DNA of 64,000 nucleotides from Agapetus fuscipes (GCA_951799405.1 OX637339.1:6820001-6884000), one strand, 5' to 3'. Shown: positions 33,090-45,126, counted from the first letter of the stretch. Numbers and translations: made by a program. The notes: generated by a model from the letters alone, not told the origin.

Positions 33090-35760
33090 ACAATATACAA
33101 TCTAAGTTGCATAGACGCATTAACATTTATAATTCATATTCAATGCACTCCTCTTCGGAGACACGAGTGAGTTTGCGCTTACAAATCCTGCATGTGTATT
33201 TACAAATAAAAATTTCAGCCTCTCATGACCATAATAAGCCCTGCAACTTTTGCTGACCTTTTCAGAAACAGGGGACACATTTGTTAAGTGAACCCATTTA
33301 TGCGATATGGGTGGTAAGCCTCATACTAACCCTTAAGTCAAGGAATTTGAGTTTGAAAAATCCTTAAACAACGGTAATCTTAATTTATAATCTAAAGTTG
33401 CAAAAAAAGTTATTTGATGATTCAAATTGAATGCACGCCCACAAACTGGCAAATGTCATTTCACGCTAACATATAGTTGTGGCGCTTGATTTTTTTTAAA
33501 TATTAGAATATATAATCTAAGTTGCACAGATACAATAACTTTTATAATTCATATTCAATGCATGCCCCCCTGGAGACACGAGTGGGTACGCGCTTATTAA
33601 TGCTGCATGTGAACTTACAAATTAAAATTAAGGCCTCTAATGAACATAAGCCCTGCAACTTTGGCCAACCTTTTCAAAAACAGGGGGAACATTTGTCAAG
33701 TGAACCATTTTTTTCGATATGGGTATTCAAGCTCATACTTACCTATCCGTCAAGGATTTGAGTTTGAAAAATCCTTCAACAACGTTAAATTTAATTTATA
33801 ATCTAAAGTTGCAAAAAAAGTTATTTGATGATTCAAATTGAATGCACGCCCACAAACTGGCAAATGTCATTTCACGCTAACATATAGTTGTGGCGCTTGA
33901 TTTTTTTTAAATATTTTAGAATATATAATCTAAGTTGCACAGACACAATAACTTTTATAATTCATATTCAATGCATGCCCCCCTGGAGACACGAGTGGGT
34001 TCGCACTTATAAATGCTGCATGTGAACTTACAAATTAAAATTAAGGCCTCTAATGAACATAAGCCCTGCAACTTTTGCCAACCTTTTCAAAAACAGGGGA
34101 AACATTTGTCAAGTGAACCATTTTTTGCGATATGGGTATTCAGGCTCATACTTACCTATAAGTCAAGGATTTGAGTTTGAAAAATCCTTCAACAACGTTA
34201 AATTTAATTTATAATCTAAAGTTGCAAAAAAAGTTATTTAATGATTCAAATTGAATGCACGCCCACAAACTGGCAAATGTCATTTCACGCTAACATATAG
34301 TTGTGGCGTTTGACTTTTTTAAATATTAGAATATATAATCTAAGTTGCACAGATACAATAACTTTAATAATTCATATTCGAGACACGAGTGGGTTCGCAC
34401 TTATAAATGCTGCATGTGAACTTACAAATTAAAATAAAGGCCTCTAATGAACATAAGCCCTGCAACTTTTGCCAACCTTTTCAAAAACAGGGGAGACATT
34501 TGTCAAGTGAACCATTTTTTGCGATATGGATATACAGGCTCACACTAATATATAAGTCAAGGAATTTGAGTTTGAAAAATCCTTCAACAACGTTAAATTT
34601 AATTTATAATCTAAAGTTGCAAAAAAAGTTATTTGATGATTCAAATTGAATGCACGCCCACAAACTGGCAAATGTCATTTCACGCTAACATATACTTGTG
34701 GCGCTTGAGTTTTTTTAATATTAGAATATATAATCTAAGTTGCACAGATACAATAACTTTAATAATTCATATTCGAGACACGAGTGGGTTCGCACTTATA
34801 AATGCTGCATGTGAACTTACAAATTAAAATTAAGGCCTCTAATGAACATAAGCCCTGCAACTTTTGCCAACCTTTTCAAAAACAGGGGAAACATTTGTCA
34901 AGTGAACCATTTTTTGCGATATGGGTATTCAGGCTCATACTTACCTATAAGTCAAGGATTTGAGTTTGAAAAATCCTTCAACAACGTTAAATTTAATTTA
35001 TAATCTAAAGTTGCAAAAAAAGTTATTTGATGATTCAAATTGAATGCACGCCCACAAACTGGCAAATGTCATTTCACGCTAACATATAGTTGTGGCACTT
35101 GATTTTTTTTAAATATTAGAATATATTATCTAAGTTGCACAGATACAATAACTTTTATAATTCATATTCAATGCATGCCCCCCTGGAGACATGAGTGGGT
35201 TCGCGCTTATAAATGCTGCATGTTAACTTACAAATTAAAATTAAGGCCTCTAATGAACATAAGCCCTGCAACTTTTGCCAACCTTTTCAAAAACAGGGGA
35301 AACATTTGTCAAGTGAACCATTTTTTGCGATATGGGTATTCAAGCTCATACTTACCTATCCGTCAAGGATTTGAGTTTAAAAAATCCTTCAACAATGTTA
35401 AATTTAATTTATAATCTAAAGTTGCAAAAAAAGTTATTTGATGATTCAAATTGAATGCACGCCCACAAACTGGCAAATGTCATTTCACGCTAACATTTAA
35501 TTGTGGCACTTGATGTTTTTAATTTTAGAATATAAATGTAAGTTGCATACATACATTTTATAATTCATATTCAATGCATGCCCCCAAGCAGACATGAGTG
35601 ACTTTGCGCTTACAAATGCTGCATGTTTAATTACAAATAAAAATTTCAGCCTCTCTTGACCATAAGCCCTGCAATTTTGCCGACCTTTTCAGGAACAGAG
35701 AAACATTCGTTCAGTGAACATTTTTTTAGGTATGGGAGGTCAGCCTCATACTTCATGCTT
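33090..35760 (-). repeat. Tandem array of ~410-bp units made of LINE-A tails
   Basis: The marker GTTGCAAAAAAAGTTATTT starts at 33397, 33808, 34221, 34616, 35010 and 35421 (one base differs in the third), giving spacings of 411, 413, 395, 394 and 411. Each unit holds one reversed LINE-A tail of ~245 bp (AACCTTTTCAAAAACAGGGG variant) plus a second, shorter LINE-A end of ~105 bp. Two short-spaced units share a deletion of the AATGCATGCCCCCCTGGAG block. The first and last units are the most diverged. Located in Spz intron 2. Confidence 0.9.
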
Positions 35761-35954
35761 CATACAAGATACTCAGAACATGAAAGAACTAAATAACCCT
35801 TTTACCGCAATTTTTTTTCAATTTACTTCTTAAAGCATTTAATTACTATGAAGGAGGTCTGAGGAAAAATTACTGCGAAGCCAGACTTACACTGCCCGAA
35901 GGGCCTAGCAGACAACCGTACGCAGTACGGTCAGTCTGCTAGTGATATATATAT

Positions 35955-36036
35955 TTTTTGTGGTCCGTCGGGATTCGAACACACGACCTTCCATTTACGA
36001 GTCCGAAATTTTACTACTAGACTATGGACCGGCCAA
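35955..36036 (-). mobile_element. SINE-3 head fragment
   Basis: Reversed tRNA-like head: GTCGGGATTCGAACACACGA and TACTACTAGACTATGGACCG. Confidence 0.7.
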
Positions 36037-36039
36037 AGA

Positions 36040-36475
36040 TAACTCGTCCACACACAGGTCGTCCATTGACAAATCGGTCATCCAACAGTCAGGTCACACG
36101 ACTTTTCGGTCTACGACATTTCAGTCACATACAATATAAGCCCATGGGTAGCTCCATTACAAAACAAATTTCTCTCCAAAAAACCTTTTTATAACTGTAG
36201 TATTAATCAATTGTAGCTTTTAGTGGTGGAGCTGTCTGTGGACCGTATATTGTATGTGACTACAATTTCGTTGACCGAAAAGTCGTGTGACCGAATTGTC
36301 CGTGACCGAAGTGTCCGTGACCGAAGTGCCCGTGACCGAAGTGTTCGTGACAAAAAAGTCGTGTGACCGAATTGTCCGTGAACAAAGTGCCCGTGACCGA
36401 AGTGTTCGTGACCAAAAAGTCGTGTGGACGAACTGCCCTGTGACTGATTTGTCCATGGTCGAGCTATCTGATCAA
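36040..36475. mobile_element. Foldback element with 15-bp repeats, copy 1
   Basis: Inverted arms around 36190: the left reads ...GTCACACGACTTTTCGGTC...ACATACAATATA, the right gives its inverse. The right arm then runs into tandem 15-bp units (GTGACCGAAGTGTCC variants, 36284-36440), partly organised in ~75-bp higher-order repeats. Related copy at 39375-39725, partial at 54385-54500. Confidence 0.75.
36284..36440 (+). repeat. 15-bp minisatellite (GTGACCGAAGTGTCC)
   Basis: About ten units. Because the period is a multiple of three, one frame reads as a repeating SVTEV peptide, but the flanks show this is non-coding repeat. Confidence 0.85.
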
Positions 36476-36927
36476 AAAAAAATATCTGTAGAATAAAACA
36501 GTGTATTGTTCCATGCTTAAAGTAAAAAAAAACGTTAGAAAATAGCAAAATATGATAAGAAAACCTTCAAAAAGAATATTTAGCTTTTCCTTAATAAGAA
36601 AATCTTCCGAAGTATTTTTTTTGCTTTAACCTATTCGAAATTGCTAAATTTGAATTACAAAAAAATTAACCTAATCGAGTTTTATTCTCGCTTGATGCAG
36701 TTATAACGAATGCCATTAAGTAAGAGTGCAAGTCAATCCATTTGACAGGAGGCTTCGTGATATAGGTACCCGGCTATTCTTGTTGCACAACCACCCACGT
36801 ACTGTGGTGTGACGTGCAGAACAGGCAAGCTCGTTAATGGTGACGGAGATAACTCACTCACTCGTGAACTTGCCGTAAAAATGTAGCACGTTAACAATTA
36901 CTACACTCGCTGTGACTGTACCCGCCT

Positions 36928-37549
36928 GCGTGTTCCCATTCCACAACGCAAAACGAATGTTCACTCACACATGCACACGGAAGTTTTGCCTTATTATGTT
37001 AAATACGTACAGCAATGGTAGGTATTACATAATACACAATGCGGCATTGTTTATTATTATATTTTTCTTTTTTTAATATTTGTTATTTTATCCTCGAGTA
37101 CTTTCGACTGTCGTCATTTTCAAGAGTCATTTATATAGAAATTAAATAAAAAAAACTTCAACTTTTCATTAAATGTAATCCAGCTGTCTTATTTATCAAT
37201 TTTCAACACTCATAACTGTTTTTTGACTTTTTTTGTACCTATAGATTTCTTTTTAAGGTTTTGCTATTTTTATATTTAAATGTAATTTATTATTCATATT
37301 CCTTGCATTTGTAAGCGCGAACTACATGTGTTTGTTTGTGGGCATACATCTGAGAGCTTTGAATGAATATATCCTTGCAACTTAGATTATAGATTATTAT
37401 AGATAACTGTGTATGTGCATTAAATTGCTTGTGTGCCAGTATATAGCTATTTGATAACAGTTGGTTTTCAGCTAGGTTCACTCATCTGCAATACTTCCGT
37501 GTGCATGTGTGAGTGAACATTCGTTTTGCGTTGTGGAATGGGAACACGC
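36928..37549. mobile_element. Long inverted repeat with 56-bp arms
   Basis: Arms 36928-36983 and 37494-37549 are exact inverse copies (GCGTGTTCCCATTCCACAAC onward). The 510-bp centre contains a LINE-A 3' end (37225-37406). Probably a TIR element later hit by LINE-A. Confidence 0.75.
37225..37406 (+). mobile_element. LINE-A 3' UTR joined to tail, internally deleted
   Basis: Starts with the same 3' UTR as 1340-1415 (TAGATTTCTTTTTAAGGTTT, TATTCATATTCCTTG), jumps over ~150 bp of tail, and resumes at CATTTGTAAGCGCGAACTAC to the GATTATAG end. Confidence 0.75.
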
Positions 37550-37654
37550 TACCTGCCTAGTGTAAAACATTGCGTGAACTTCCCTCGATAGTGTTGATGT
37601 AAAAATGTATGGAATATGCAAAAGCACCCCTACTGAGTGTGTGTTCGATGTGTA

Positions 37655-38055
37655 TAATCTAAATTGCGATGACATATTAAAGTATGCCCAAAAGCCGATG
37701 CACTTTTGCACAAGTTTGGGCTTACTCATGCAGATAAATAAATGAAAATCCAAATCTCTCATGAACATAAAGCTTGCAATTCCTGCCACTTTTCTCTGAA
37801 ACCGAGGACGAAAGTGAAACAAGTTTTTACCGTATGGCAGGTCAGACTCTTACCAACCTATGGGTTAAGGAACACATAATAAATCACATCTTACAAGTAT
37901 ATAAAACAACAAAACCGTCAGAAGAAATTTACAAAAAATCAGTATACCAATTACACAAAATGAAAAAGTAAGAAAGCCTTAGCCGCGAATATTATAGATC
38001 AACATACAACAGATTAACCGCCATTTCTTCTCTCCTTTGATTTCATTATTAAATG
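37655..38055 (-). mobile_element. LINE-A tail with 3' UTR and ORF-end remnant
   Basis: Reversed tail (37655-37875), then the 3' UTR and a degraded ORF end (CCGCGAATATTATAGATCAA, AACCGCCATTTCTT). One of several loci linking tail and ORF. Confidence 0.65.
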
Positions 38056-38559
38056 GACTTTTTCTGTGTAAGCCGCGGATAATACCTATACATATATTGA
38101 AAGCTGCAATTTAGATAAGTACCTATGCATACATCTTCCATGAGTCTTTTTACAGATCACGCTGATTTTTATTTTGGATGCTGCCTCTCATCAACATGGA
38201 GTTGTTGCTCTTTTTAAACTTGACACGAGTTGTCATGGAAACAACTAAATTTAAAAATGGTAGCCGTGCGAATGTTCTCGCCAGGCCCACCTTCACTTTT
38301 ACAATAATTAATACATCACAGTTTTCGCCTTGACCGATCAAGTTTTATATCGCAAGAATGTTCTGGCATTTCGGCGGTGCGGCTGGTAGACTGGTAAGGA
38401 GCGAGTGCTTGACGGAAACAATATTAATTGTTTATTTCTTTTGTTTGCCTGGTTTGTTATGCCCGCTACATACGGTCATCGATGCATGCCATTTTAGCAA
38501 TGGACTCGACCCTTGGACATTTAAATATTTTTCGGACATGTGAAATCAATATATATAAT

Positions 38560-38815
38560 TTAAAATCTTAGTTGAAAAGATATATAAAATTTAGGATTTT
38601 TATTAAATGCATGTCTACAAGCAGATACGGATAAGTACGCACTCACAAATGCTGCATGTGTGTGTACTTACAAATGAAAATCCAAACCTCTAATGAATAT
38701 AGAGCCTGCAACTTTTGCCGACTTTCCCTGAAACTGGGTTGATATTGGCAAAGTAAACCATTTTTTACAATGAGTGGTCAGCCTCATACCAACCTAGAAG
38801 TCAAGTAATATGGAA
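38560..38815 (-). mobile_element. LINE-A tail copy
   Basis: Reversed; GCCGACTTTCCCTGAAACTG and CCTAGAAGTCAAG ends. Confidence 0.75.
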
Positions 38816-38944
38816 TGTTATTCATCTATAATTTGTAATCTGAGTTGCAAAGATACAAAACATAAAATTATGATTCTATCCTGTATTTACTCGGCTGAAT
38901 GACGTAACATGTTTTAAAAAAAAATAGATTTGTGAAGAAGAATG

Positions 38945-39130
38945 CAATTTACCCATTTATTTAGCCTGGCCATACGATAGCACAAGCTTTTGTGTATGCA
39001 GGCATTTGTTGAACCAGGGTCGAAGTTATGGTCAAATGCGCCAGACGTGATTCGAACCAACGTATTCTGTTCCAAATACGCTCATCAAGAACAGCGAATT
39101 GACTCTCATGGCCATTACCCCGACCATTTA
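38945..39130 (-). mobile_element. SINE-2 copy
   Basis: Reversed head with GACGTGATTCGAACCAACGT; body GTTGAACCAGGGTCGAAGTT shared with 46825-47050. Confidence 0.6.
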
Positions 39131-39374
39131 CGTATATTCCCCACATTTTAAATGTGCTGAATCCATTGTCACATAAGTCATAAAATTCTGGTATGATTCA
39201 AAAGCCAGTATGAATTCTTCCACCATACTAATTTCTTAGACCTTGATATCAGTCATATCACGGAAATCCTTCTACATGTAATACTCGTACAGCAGATCAC
39301 ATTGGTCTCTTTCTGTGAAACATAATTTCAAATGACACGGATACAACACATCTTCTGTACCATAAATAAAACAA

Positions 39375-39725
39375 AGATGATTCACGAACTAGTTCTTCTA
39401 CGACAAATCGATCCCAAACAGCTCTGCCATTGATAAATCAATCACACGACAGTTCATCCACACGACTTTTCGGTCAAAAACATTTCGATGACATACAATA
39501 TAGACCTCAGACAGCTCCATCATAGAAAACTACACTTTATTAAACTACAGTAATTATATTTTTTGAGAGGAAGTTGTCTGTTATGGAGCTGTCTATGGGC
39601 CTATATATTGAATGTAACCGAAAAGCCGAATAGATGAACTATCGTGTGACCGATTAGTCGATGGATGAGCTGTCTGTGGACAAGTTCGCTTTAACCGATT
39701 TGTCGTGGAACCGGATACAACACAT
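39375..39725. mobile_element. Foldback element with 15-bp repeats, copy 2
   Basis: Degraded inverted arms (CACACGACTTTTCGGTCAAA, ACATACAATATAGACC, then AACCGAAAAGCC, CGTGTGACCGATTAGTCG). Flanked by duplicated words CACATCTTCTGTAC (39348 and 39723). Confidence 0.6.
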
Positions 39726-39884
39726 CTTCTGTACAGCAAATAGAACAAAGATGTTTCACGAGTTATTTTCATCCGCCATACCTTACTTATTTAAAATCCG
39801 ATTCGCATGCTTGTAAGCCGGATTAATCAAGGCAAGTACACCAAATTTTCTGCACTACAATGCACTTGCCTTTATGTAATGTAC

Positions 39885-40145
39885 ATTAGCTCAGTTGGTA
39901 GGTACAGTGCTTGCATTTCATGCCAAGAGCGCGGGTTCGAATCCCACCAAGGGTGTCAGAAATGATTTCCCGTTTGGTATTTATTTCAAACCAACAATAA
40001 AATATCGGCAAGGCTTTTTCAGCTTTCACAAGAAATGAGTATCAGCCCCCTGGGCCCTTGTAAACTTAAATAGGTCCTAATCGCCATATGCGACCCCTTC
40101 GGGGATAACGCGGCAAGAAGTTGCACTTTATGTGTAGCTTCAGTT
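39885..40145 (+). mobile_element. SINE-1 copy
   Basis: Head TAGCTCAGTTGG and GGGTTCGAATCCCACCA; a block in the body middle is deleted. Confidence 0.75.
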
Positions 40146-40599
40146 GGGTAAACCTCACTTATTTAATCCAGTTTGCAGGCTTGTAAGCCAGATCAAATAA
40201 GGAAGATACTATGCGTTTGCGTTAAGCCATTGTACATGCCAAATATTCATGCAAAAATGCCATGTATGCTCGACCATTTGCAGCAATCATTAGTTTTGTT
40301 GTATTGTTAGTTAGCACACGGCGGTTCTAGGCGGGAGCTGGTGGTTACTGTATCAAGGCCTCTCAGGTCGTGCGGTCCGCTCTAAATCGAAAGTGCTCTG
40401 ATATGTATCTACTGAGGTAGTTAATAATAGCTAGCAGACGATTAACAAACTAAATCAAACTTGATAACTGGATGAAATACTGTTAAACTACAGGCCTAAT
40501 GGAAGTAGGGTTAATTAAAAGTATAAAAACGAAATGAGTTGGCATACCATGGAGTAAAAAAATGCAAGATACAATAAAGTAGAAAAGAGTGGAAACTAT

Positions 40600-40845
40600 T
40601 TAATTTACAGTTAGGGGACCCGGGCCTTACGCCAACCATTTCAGTTAAAGTTGGGGTTGCTCAGCTTCCGAGCTGGTTCTCATTTCTTGTGAAGGCTGAG
40701 TAAACTTTGCCGTATTTTATTTTGGGCTTGAAATAAGCACCGAAACCGGAAATCATTTCTGACATCCTAGGTGGGATTCGAACATGAGATGTCGGCATAG
40801 AATGCAAGCACTGTAGCAAATGAGCCATCGACTGGACGGATGTTT
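40600..40845 (-). mobile_element. SINE-1 copy
   Basis: Reversed; TCAGTTAAAGTTGGGG to the head (GTGGGATTCGAACATGAGAT). Confidence 0.75.
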
Positions 40846-41109
40846 ACCTCTGATTATCTTGTAATTTAAATTAAATATGATATTCCCTTTTTATCCGATT
40901 AGTGTTTGTAAGAAGTCGTCGTGGGCAGGCCATGTTGCCGGATTCAATGACCAAAGAGGATAGTGGCGTGGAGACCTTGTGAGGACAAAAAGAATACCTA
41001 AAGGAGTCGAGATATTAGGCCTCTAACAAGATGGTCAAATGACATTAAAAAAATATTGCTGGTGACTGGACGCAGAAGGCCCAGGGGGGGAAGTCTTGAT
41101 GACTATCGA

Positions 41110-41280
41110 GAGATCTTACCGTATCTATTTGAAGAAAGGATGGAATAAAACGTGGCGATGTATCAACACCTGATCCATTTTACATGGAACAACGATCTGC
41201 CGTATCTTCAAATAGATACAGTAGCATATATCGACGGTAGTCGAGACTTCCATCCCACGTTTATTCCGTGATCTGTGATC
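41110..41280. repeat. Repeat R5 with internal inverted repeat
   Basis: CCGTATCTATTTGAAGA and its inverse TCTTCAAATAGATAC lie ~85 bp apart. Related to 20643-20770. Confidence 0.5.
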
Positions 41281-41284
41281 CCAC

Positions 41285-41452
41285 GGCTGGAAGTCTCATC
41301 CCCACGGTAATTCTTACCTACCGAATATCGGTAATATTTGTATGAAGACCTGTCAATCCAAGATAGCCGCAAGTGAACAACTGATTAGTCTTCATACAAA
41401 TATTACCGATATTCGGTAGGTAAGAATTACCGTGGTGATGAGACATCCAGCC
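41285..41452. mobile_element. Foldback MITE, 65-bp arms
   Basis: Arms 41285-41349 and 41388-41452 are inverse copies with about two mismatches (GGCTGGAAGTCTCATC and so on) around a 38-base centre. It is inserted in the LINE-D fragment. Confidence 0.85.
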
Positions 41453-41589
41453 TAAGATATGGAAGAATTCTATGTTCAGCAGTGAACGAGTATGGTTGAC
41501 AAACTAAGCAAGTGTTCGTAAGATTCGAAGCCAGTACTTTACGATCAAAAAGCGGGCATTCTACGAACTGATCCATTAAACTATCTGGC

Positions 41590-41682
41590 TCTGTGGTAAG
41601 AGTGCACTTTGTAGCTCAGTATGTGGGAGTTAGACTATGAAATACTGCGTCTAGCGGGACTTGGGTTCGAATCGTGACCAGT
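41590..41682 (+). other. tRNA-like fragment
   Basis: GTAGCTCAGTATGTGGGAGT and GGGTTCGAATCGTGACC look like A and B boxes of a degraded SINE head. No intact cloverleaf was seen. Confidence 0.35.
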
Positions 41683-42117
41683 TGTTTTGCAATTTTCGTT
41701 TATGTGTTTTCAGTACCAAAAGTATCAAACATTACTATAAAACTTGAGAGTTTTATCGAAAATGTTTGGACTTTAAAACGCTTACTAGGAGGTGCTGTTT
41801 TAGTTTTCTTCACTGTATTTTTCTTTCAGTTTAAACGTAATATTTTGGTACGTTTGTATGATCTATATAACATTTTAAATTGCAAGCGTTTTAGTTGAAA
41901 GTGTAAAATGGTTTAGAGCCAAGTCTGGTTTATAGTGCTACAAACAAAATGAACAAACGTATAGAGGCATAACACGAATGTATATAGGACATTTATGGCT
42001 GGTATTAAAATATATAGTAAATGTTATGCGTTTGCTACAATTTTAGAATGTCTTTATATTTGTAAAACATGATAAAATTTTTACATAAGTAAGGAAGTAC
42101 TAAATTTATTTTATACT

Positions 42118-42345
42118 TTTGGTATGCAGCTGACCACCCATGCTTTAGAAAATGGTTCACTTTGCCACTCCTGTTTCAAGGAAGGTCGGCAAGAGTTGCA
42201 GGGGGTATGTTTATTTGAGATTTGGGTTTTTATATTGTAGGTTCACATGAGGCATGTGCAAGCGAGAACTTATACGGGTCTGCTTGTGAGAATGCATATA
42301 ATATGAATCCTCAATGTTACATATCTTTGCAACTTAGATTAGATT
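42118..42345 (+). mobile_element. LINE-A tail copy
   Basis: Forward, GGTATGCAGCTGACCACCCA to CTTTGCAACTTAGATTAGAT. Confidence 0.8.
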
Positions 42346-43546
42346 AAAACATTTTTCCCACATACCTACGACCAGTAAGGTTCACTTACTTCAATCTCAC
42401 AAGGATTGAGAATCTGATTTTGGAAAAAGGTGGAAACCTGTTTTCTATCTTCTTCTTTATCATTATCAAACTTTTGTCAGTCAACTGCTGGACGTAGGCC
42501 TTCATAAAATCTAGAATCAGTTCTACAACTCTTTTTTTATGCGCTATATATCTATCGCACAATACCGACATGATTTCTAGCTAGTAACGGTAATTCTTTC
42601 GCTTTGGGTACCTAATTATGGAGCTACAAATATCGCAAACTGTAAATTAAAATAGTGGTATTTTTTTTAATCGGGTTCTATATAGTTCTATAATCGGGTT
42701 CTATACCTATAGTTCTAGTATAGTTTGACGGTTGATTGATTTCTCAAGCAACATGGAATTTTGGTCCTTAATTTATACTAAAAATAAAGATCATTCTCAA
42801 AACATGGAGAATCGTTACATACCACCTTACCAGACTTCACCAGAACATTCAATATAGCACTTAAATAATCTCGAACAAATACAAATTCTATCACAAATAA
42901 CCTGCCTAAGCGTCTATTTATTTCAAGAAAGACTTCTTATTAAACTAACACAGACAAACCAAACACTACTACACAATATCCTGCATATTCGTAACAATAT
43001 GATCGTATAAACAAATCCAAAGTTAATGCTAATCGTTCATGTGCTTTTGTCAGATAAACAAGATTTTTCATACGTTGAAACTAATATCAAAACTTTGTTA
43101 GGTATAAATACTCGTAGTTATCATTAATTTATATTATGGGTTGAACAACTTATTTTTGTTTATGGTTAAAAAAAACCGTATTTCCCTTTAGTTATTCAAG
43201 CTTCTTGGTCTATCATTTGACGTGGTGACATTATTTCTATTCAAATTCTAAAAATTAAAATGTTTGCTTATTGGTCTTTACGGCTTGCTTGGAGTGACTA
43301 ATCGCTCCCCGCACCATTAGTCCCTATATATAGGTACAAAAGAAACCTTTCTCGCATATTCCAGATCATTCTTCGATCTCTCGCTCGCACGAGAACGCCG
43401 TTCTATGAACTACCACCATCATGGACTACTCCCAGATGGTTCTACCCACACTATCGTACATGTGTAGGTCCGCGTAGGTATGTAGGTACTGTGATATCAT
43501 AGTTCTAAACAATATATACATATAAATGAAAGTGTTATTTGCTCAC
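42346..43546. other. Intronic AT-rich stretch
   Basis: Left of exon 2; no element was recognised in about 1.2 kb. Confidence 0.5.
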
Positions 43547-43692
43547 CGGGATTTGAACCAATGATCCATTGTTGAACACGGGATAGGAGTAGAGTGGCAC
43601 CACTGGTACGCTGCCGTTCTTCAGGAAGATGGGGCCCTGGATAGGGGTGGCTGACTGGCGAGGTGCTCCTCCTGTGTTTCCACTCGATCCAC
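43547..43692 (-). CDS. spz3: Spz3-like exon 2: linker and conserved prodomain
   Basis: 48 codons plus a split Gly codon. Follows GTGATATTTCAG; ends CCG|GTGAGC, phase 0. It encodes GSSGNTGGAPRQSATPIQGP, then IFLKNGSVPVVPLYSYPVFN and NGSLVQIP. The IFLKNGSVPVVPLYSYP block is, from memory, typical of Spz3 proteins. Joining to exon 1 (phase 1) gives GG, and to exon 3 gives QIP|ILW. It lies ~11 kb from exon 1 and ~34 kb from exon 3, so it is easily missed by gene finders. Confidence 0.85.
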
Positions 43693-43799
43693 CTGAAATA
43701 TCACATACAATCTAATAATTTCGATAGAAATAGCGTTATTGGTCTATGGGTAGATATATGAACAAGGGTGTAAGACAGGGCTAAGTCCTGAGCGCGTGG

Positions 43800-44038
43800 T
43801 CTATAATCTATGTTGCAAAGACATATTAGCTCATATCAAATGCATGCCCACAAACAAACACGTGTAGTTCGCGCCTACAAATGCTGAATGTGTGCATACA
43901 AATAAAATCCAAGCCTCAAATGAAAATAAACCCTACAACTTTTGCTGACCTTACCTGACACAGGGGTGACATTGGCAAAGTGAACCATTTTTTACATTAT
44001 GGGTGGTCAGCCTCATACCAACCTATAAGTCAAGGAAT
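43800..44038 (-). mobile_element. LINE-A tail copy
   Basis: Reversed, full tail ending CCTATAAGTCAAGGAA; in Spz intron 1. Confidence 0.8.
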
Positions 44039-44589
44039 ACAAATAATAAATAACATTTAAGTAAATAAAAACAATCTGTATAAAACAATTTATTTCACAA
44101 TTTGACAGTCGCTGGTTATATGTGTTGCTTAGCAAATTGCTCTCTTGCGACTTCTGCTGTCCTACCATTTTGACCTCTTATATAGTAAACCGGAGAGGTC
44201 TTTCTCGCAATTTCTAGATTATTCCACCACTAGAACATTTACGCACACACAATCACTAGAATGTTATTCCAAGGCACAAATACTCCTAGATGTTTCTTTA
44301 TTACATGCTTCAGTATGTGTAATCATTTTGATGTATGTGTGTATAAGCGCAAGTATTTCAAATTCGCAACAATATATTTGCAGCTTAGATTATAGATTAC
44401 AGATAGGTAAACATTAAAAAAATACTATGATAGATATTTTATGGTTTGTTTTGATTTGACTTGTTTTTTCTTCACAGTTGAATACTTGCACCAAATCGAC
44501 AAATTGATTTCATTATTGAGTGCAACAGGTTTTTTAGCCGTTTTAGCCAATCACTTATGCAGATATGTTTATTTGTTTTTATTCATCTC

Positions 44590-45126
44590 ATAATTGATTT
44601 ACTAAAAGTTCTAGATGAACGTTTCATACGACTTCTTCTTCGTCTTCTTGTATCAGATCTAGATCTGTTTACTGCGAAACTCCCTTCATCACAATGCAGA
44701 AGACCAGCTCTTCCATATTTTAGGTGGTCCGCCTGGTAGACGCTTGCCGTCTGGTATCTCCTGTGCCACGATTCGGGTTATCCTACTTTCGCTCATGCGG
44801 TCTACATCTTCTTCTTCTTCTTCAGCTTGTTTTAGGACTAGGTCCTGTTTATTCTCGGGTTCACTCCTGGGACGCGGATGTCCAGCTGTCCTTCCACCTC
44901 TTTGGTGGTCGTCCAGGGGGTCTGCTGGTTGATGGTATCTCGTCTGCCGCTATTTTCACCATTCTCACCAGATCCATTCTTTCGACGTGATCTCTCCAGT
45001 AACGTCTTCTGTTTCTACCCCATCGCACGACATCCTCGACATCACAGATCCTCCGAATTTCGGAATTTCGTATTCTGTCTCGCATGGTCAATCCTGCGAT
45101 AGGGCGGAGAGTTTTCATTTCGGTGG
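44590..45126 (-). mobile_element. LINE-B inverted arm, left
   Basis: Inverse copy (about 97% by eye) of 46261-46798. Read on the minus strand it encodes the LINE-B C-terminus with its frame intact (VRWGRNRRRYWRDHVERM, then PPGRPPKRWKDSW), a GAA-rich run, and a second 3' fragment ending in GAA repeats. About 40 bp beyond the GAA tail (CTAGATGAACGTTTCAT) is also part of the arm. Confidence 0.85.

Larger units (their letters stand above)
40905..41510 (+). pseudogene. LINE-D C-terminal ORF fragment, split by hairpin elements
   Basis: Part 1 (40905-41092) has WAGHV-type coding, then CTGGTGACTGGACGCAGAAG. Part 2 (41453-41510) resumes with AGATATGGAAGAATTCTATG TTCAGCAGTG, the counterpart of the DMGEAYVQQW end at 62848-62965. 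Several frame breaks. About 360 bp of inserted inverted-repeat DNA separates the two parts. Confidence 0.65.

Noticed and set aside
33090..35760. CRISPR-like array
   Set aside because: Units are ~410 bp of LINE-derived sequence without short repeats and unique spacers, and the genome is animal.
36284..36496. Protein of SVTEV repeats
   Set aside because: The frame is an artefact of a 15-bp non-coding repeat; other frames are equally open and the flanks are an inverted-repeat element.
37478..37822. 114-codon minus-strand frame
   Set aside because: It runs across the inverted repeat at 37494-37549 and a LINE-A tail, so it is a chance frame.
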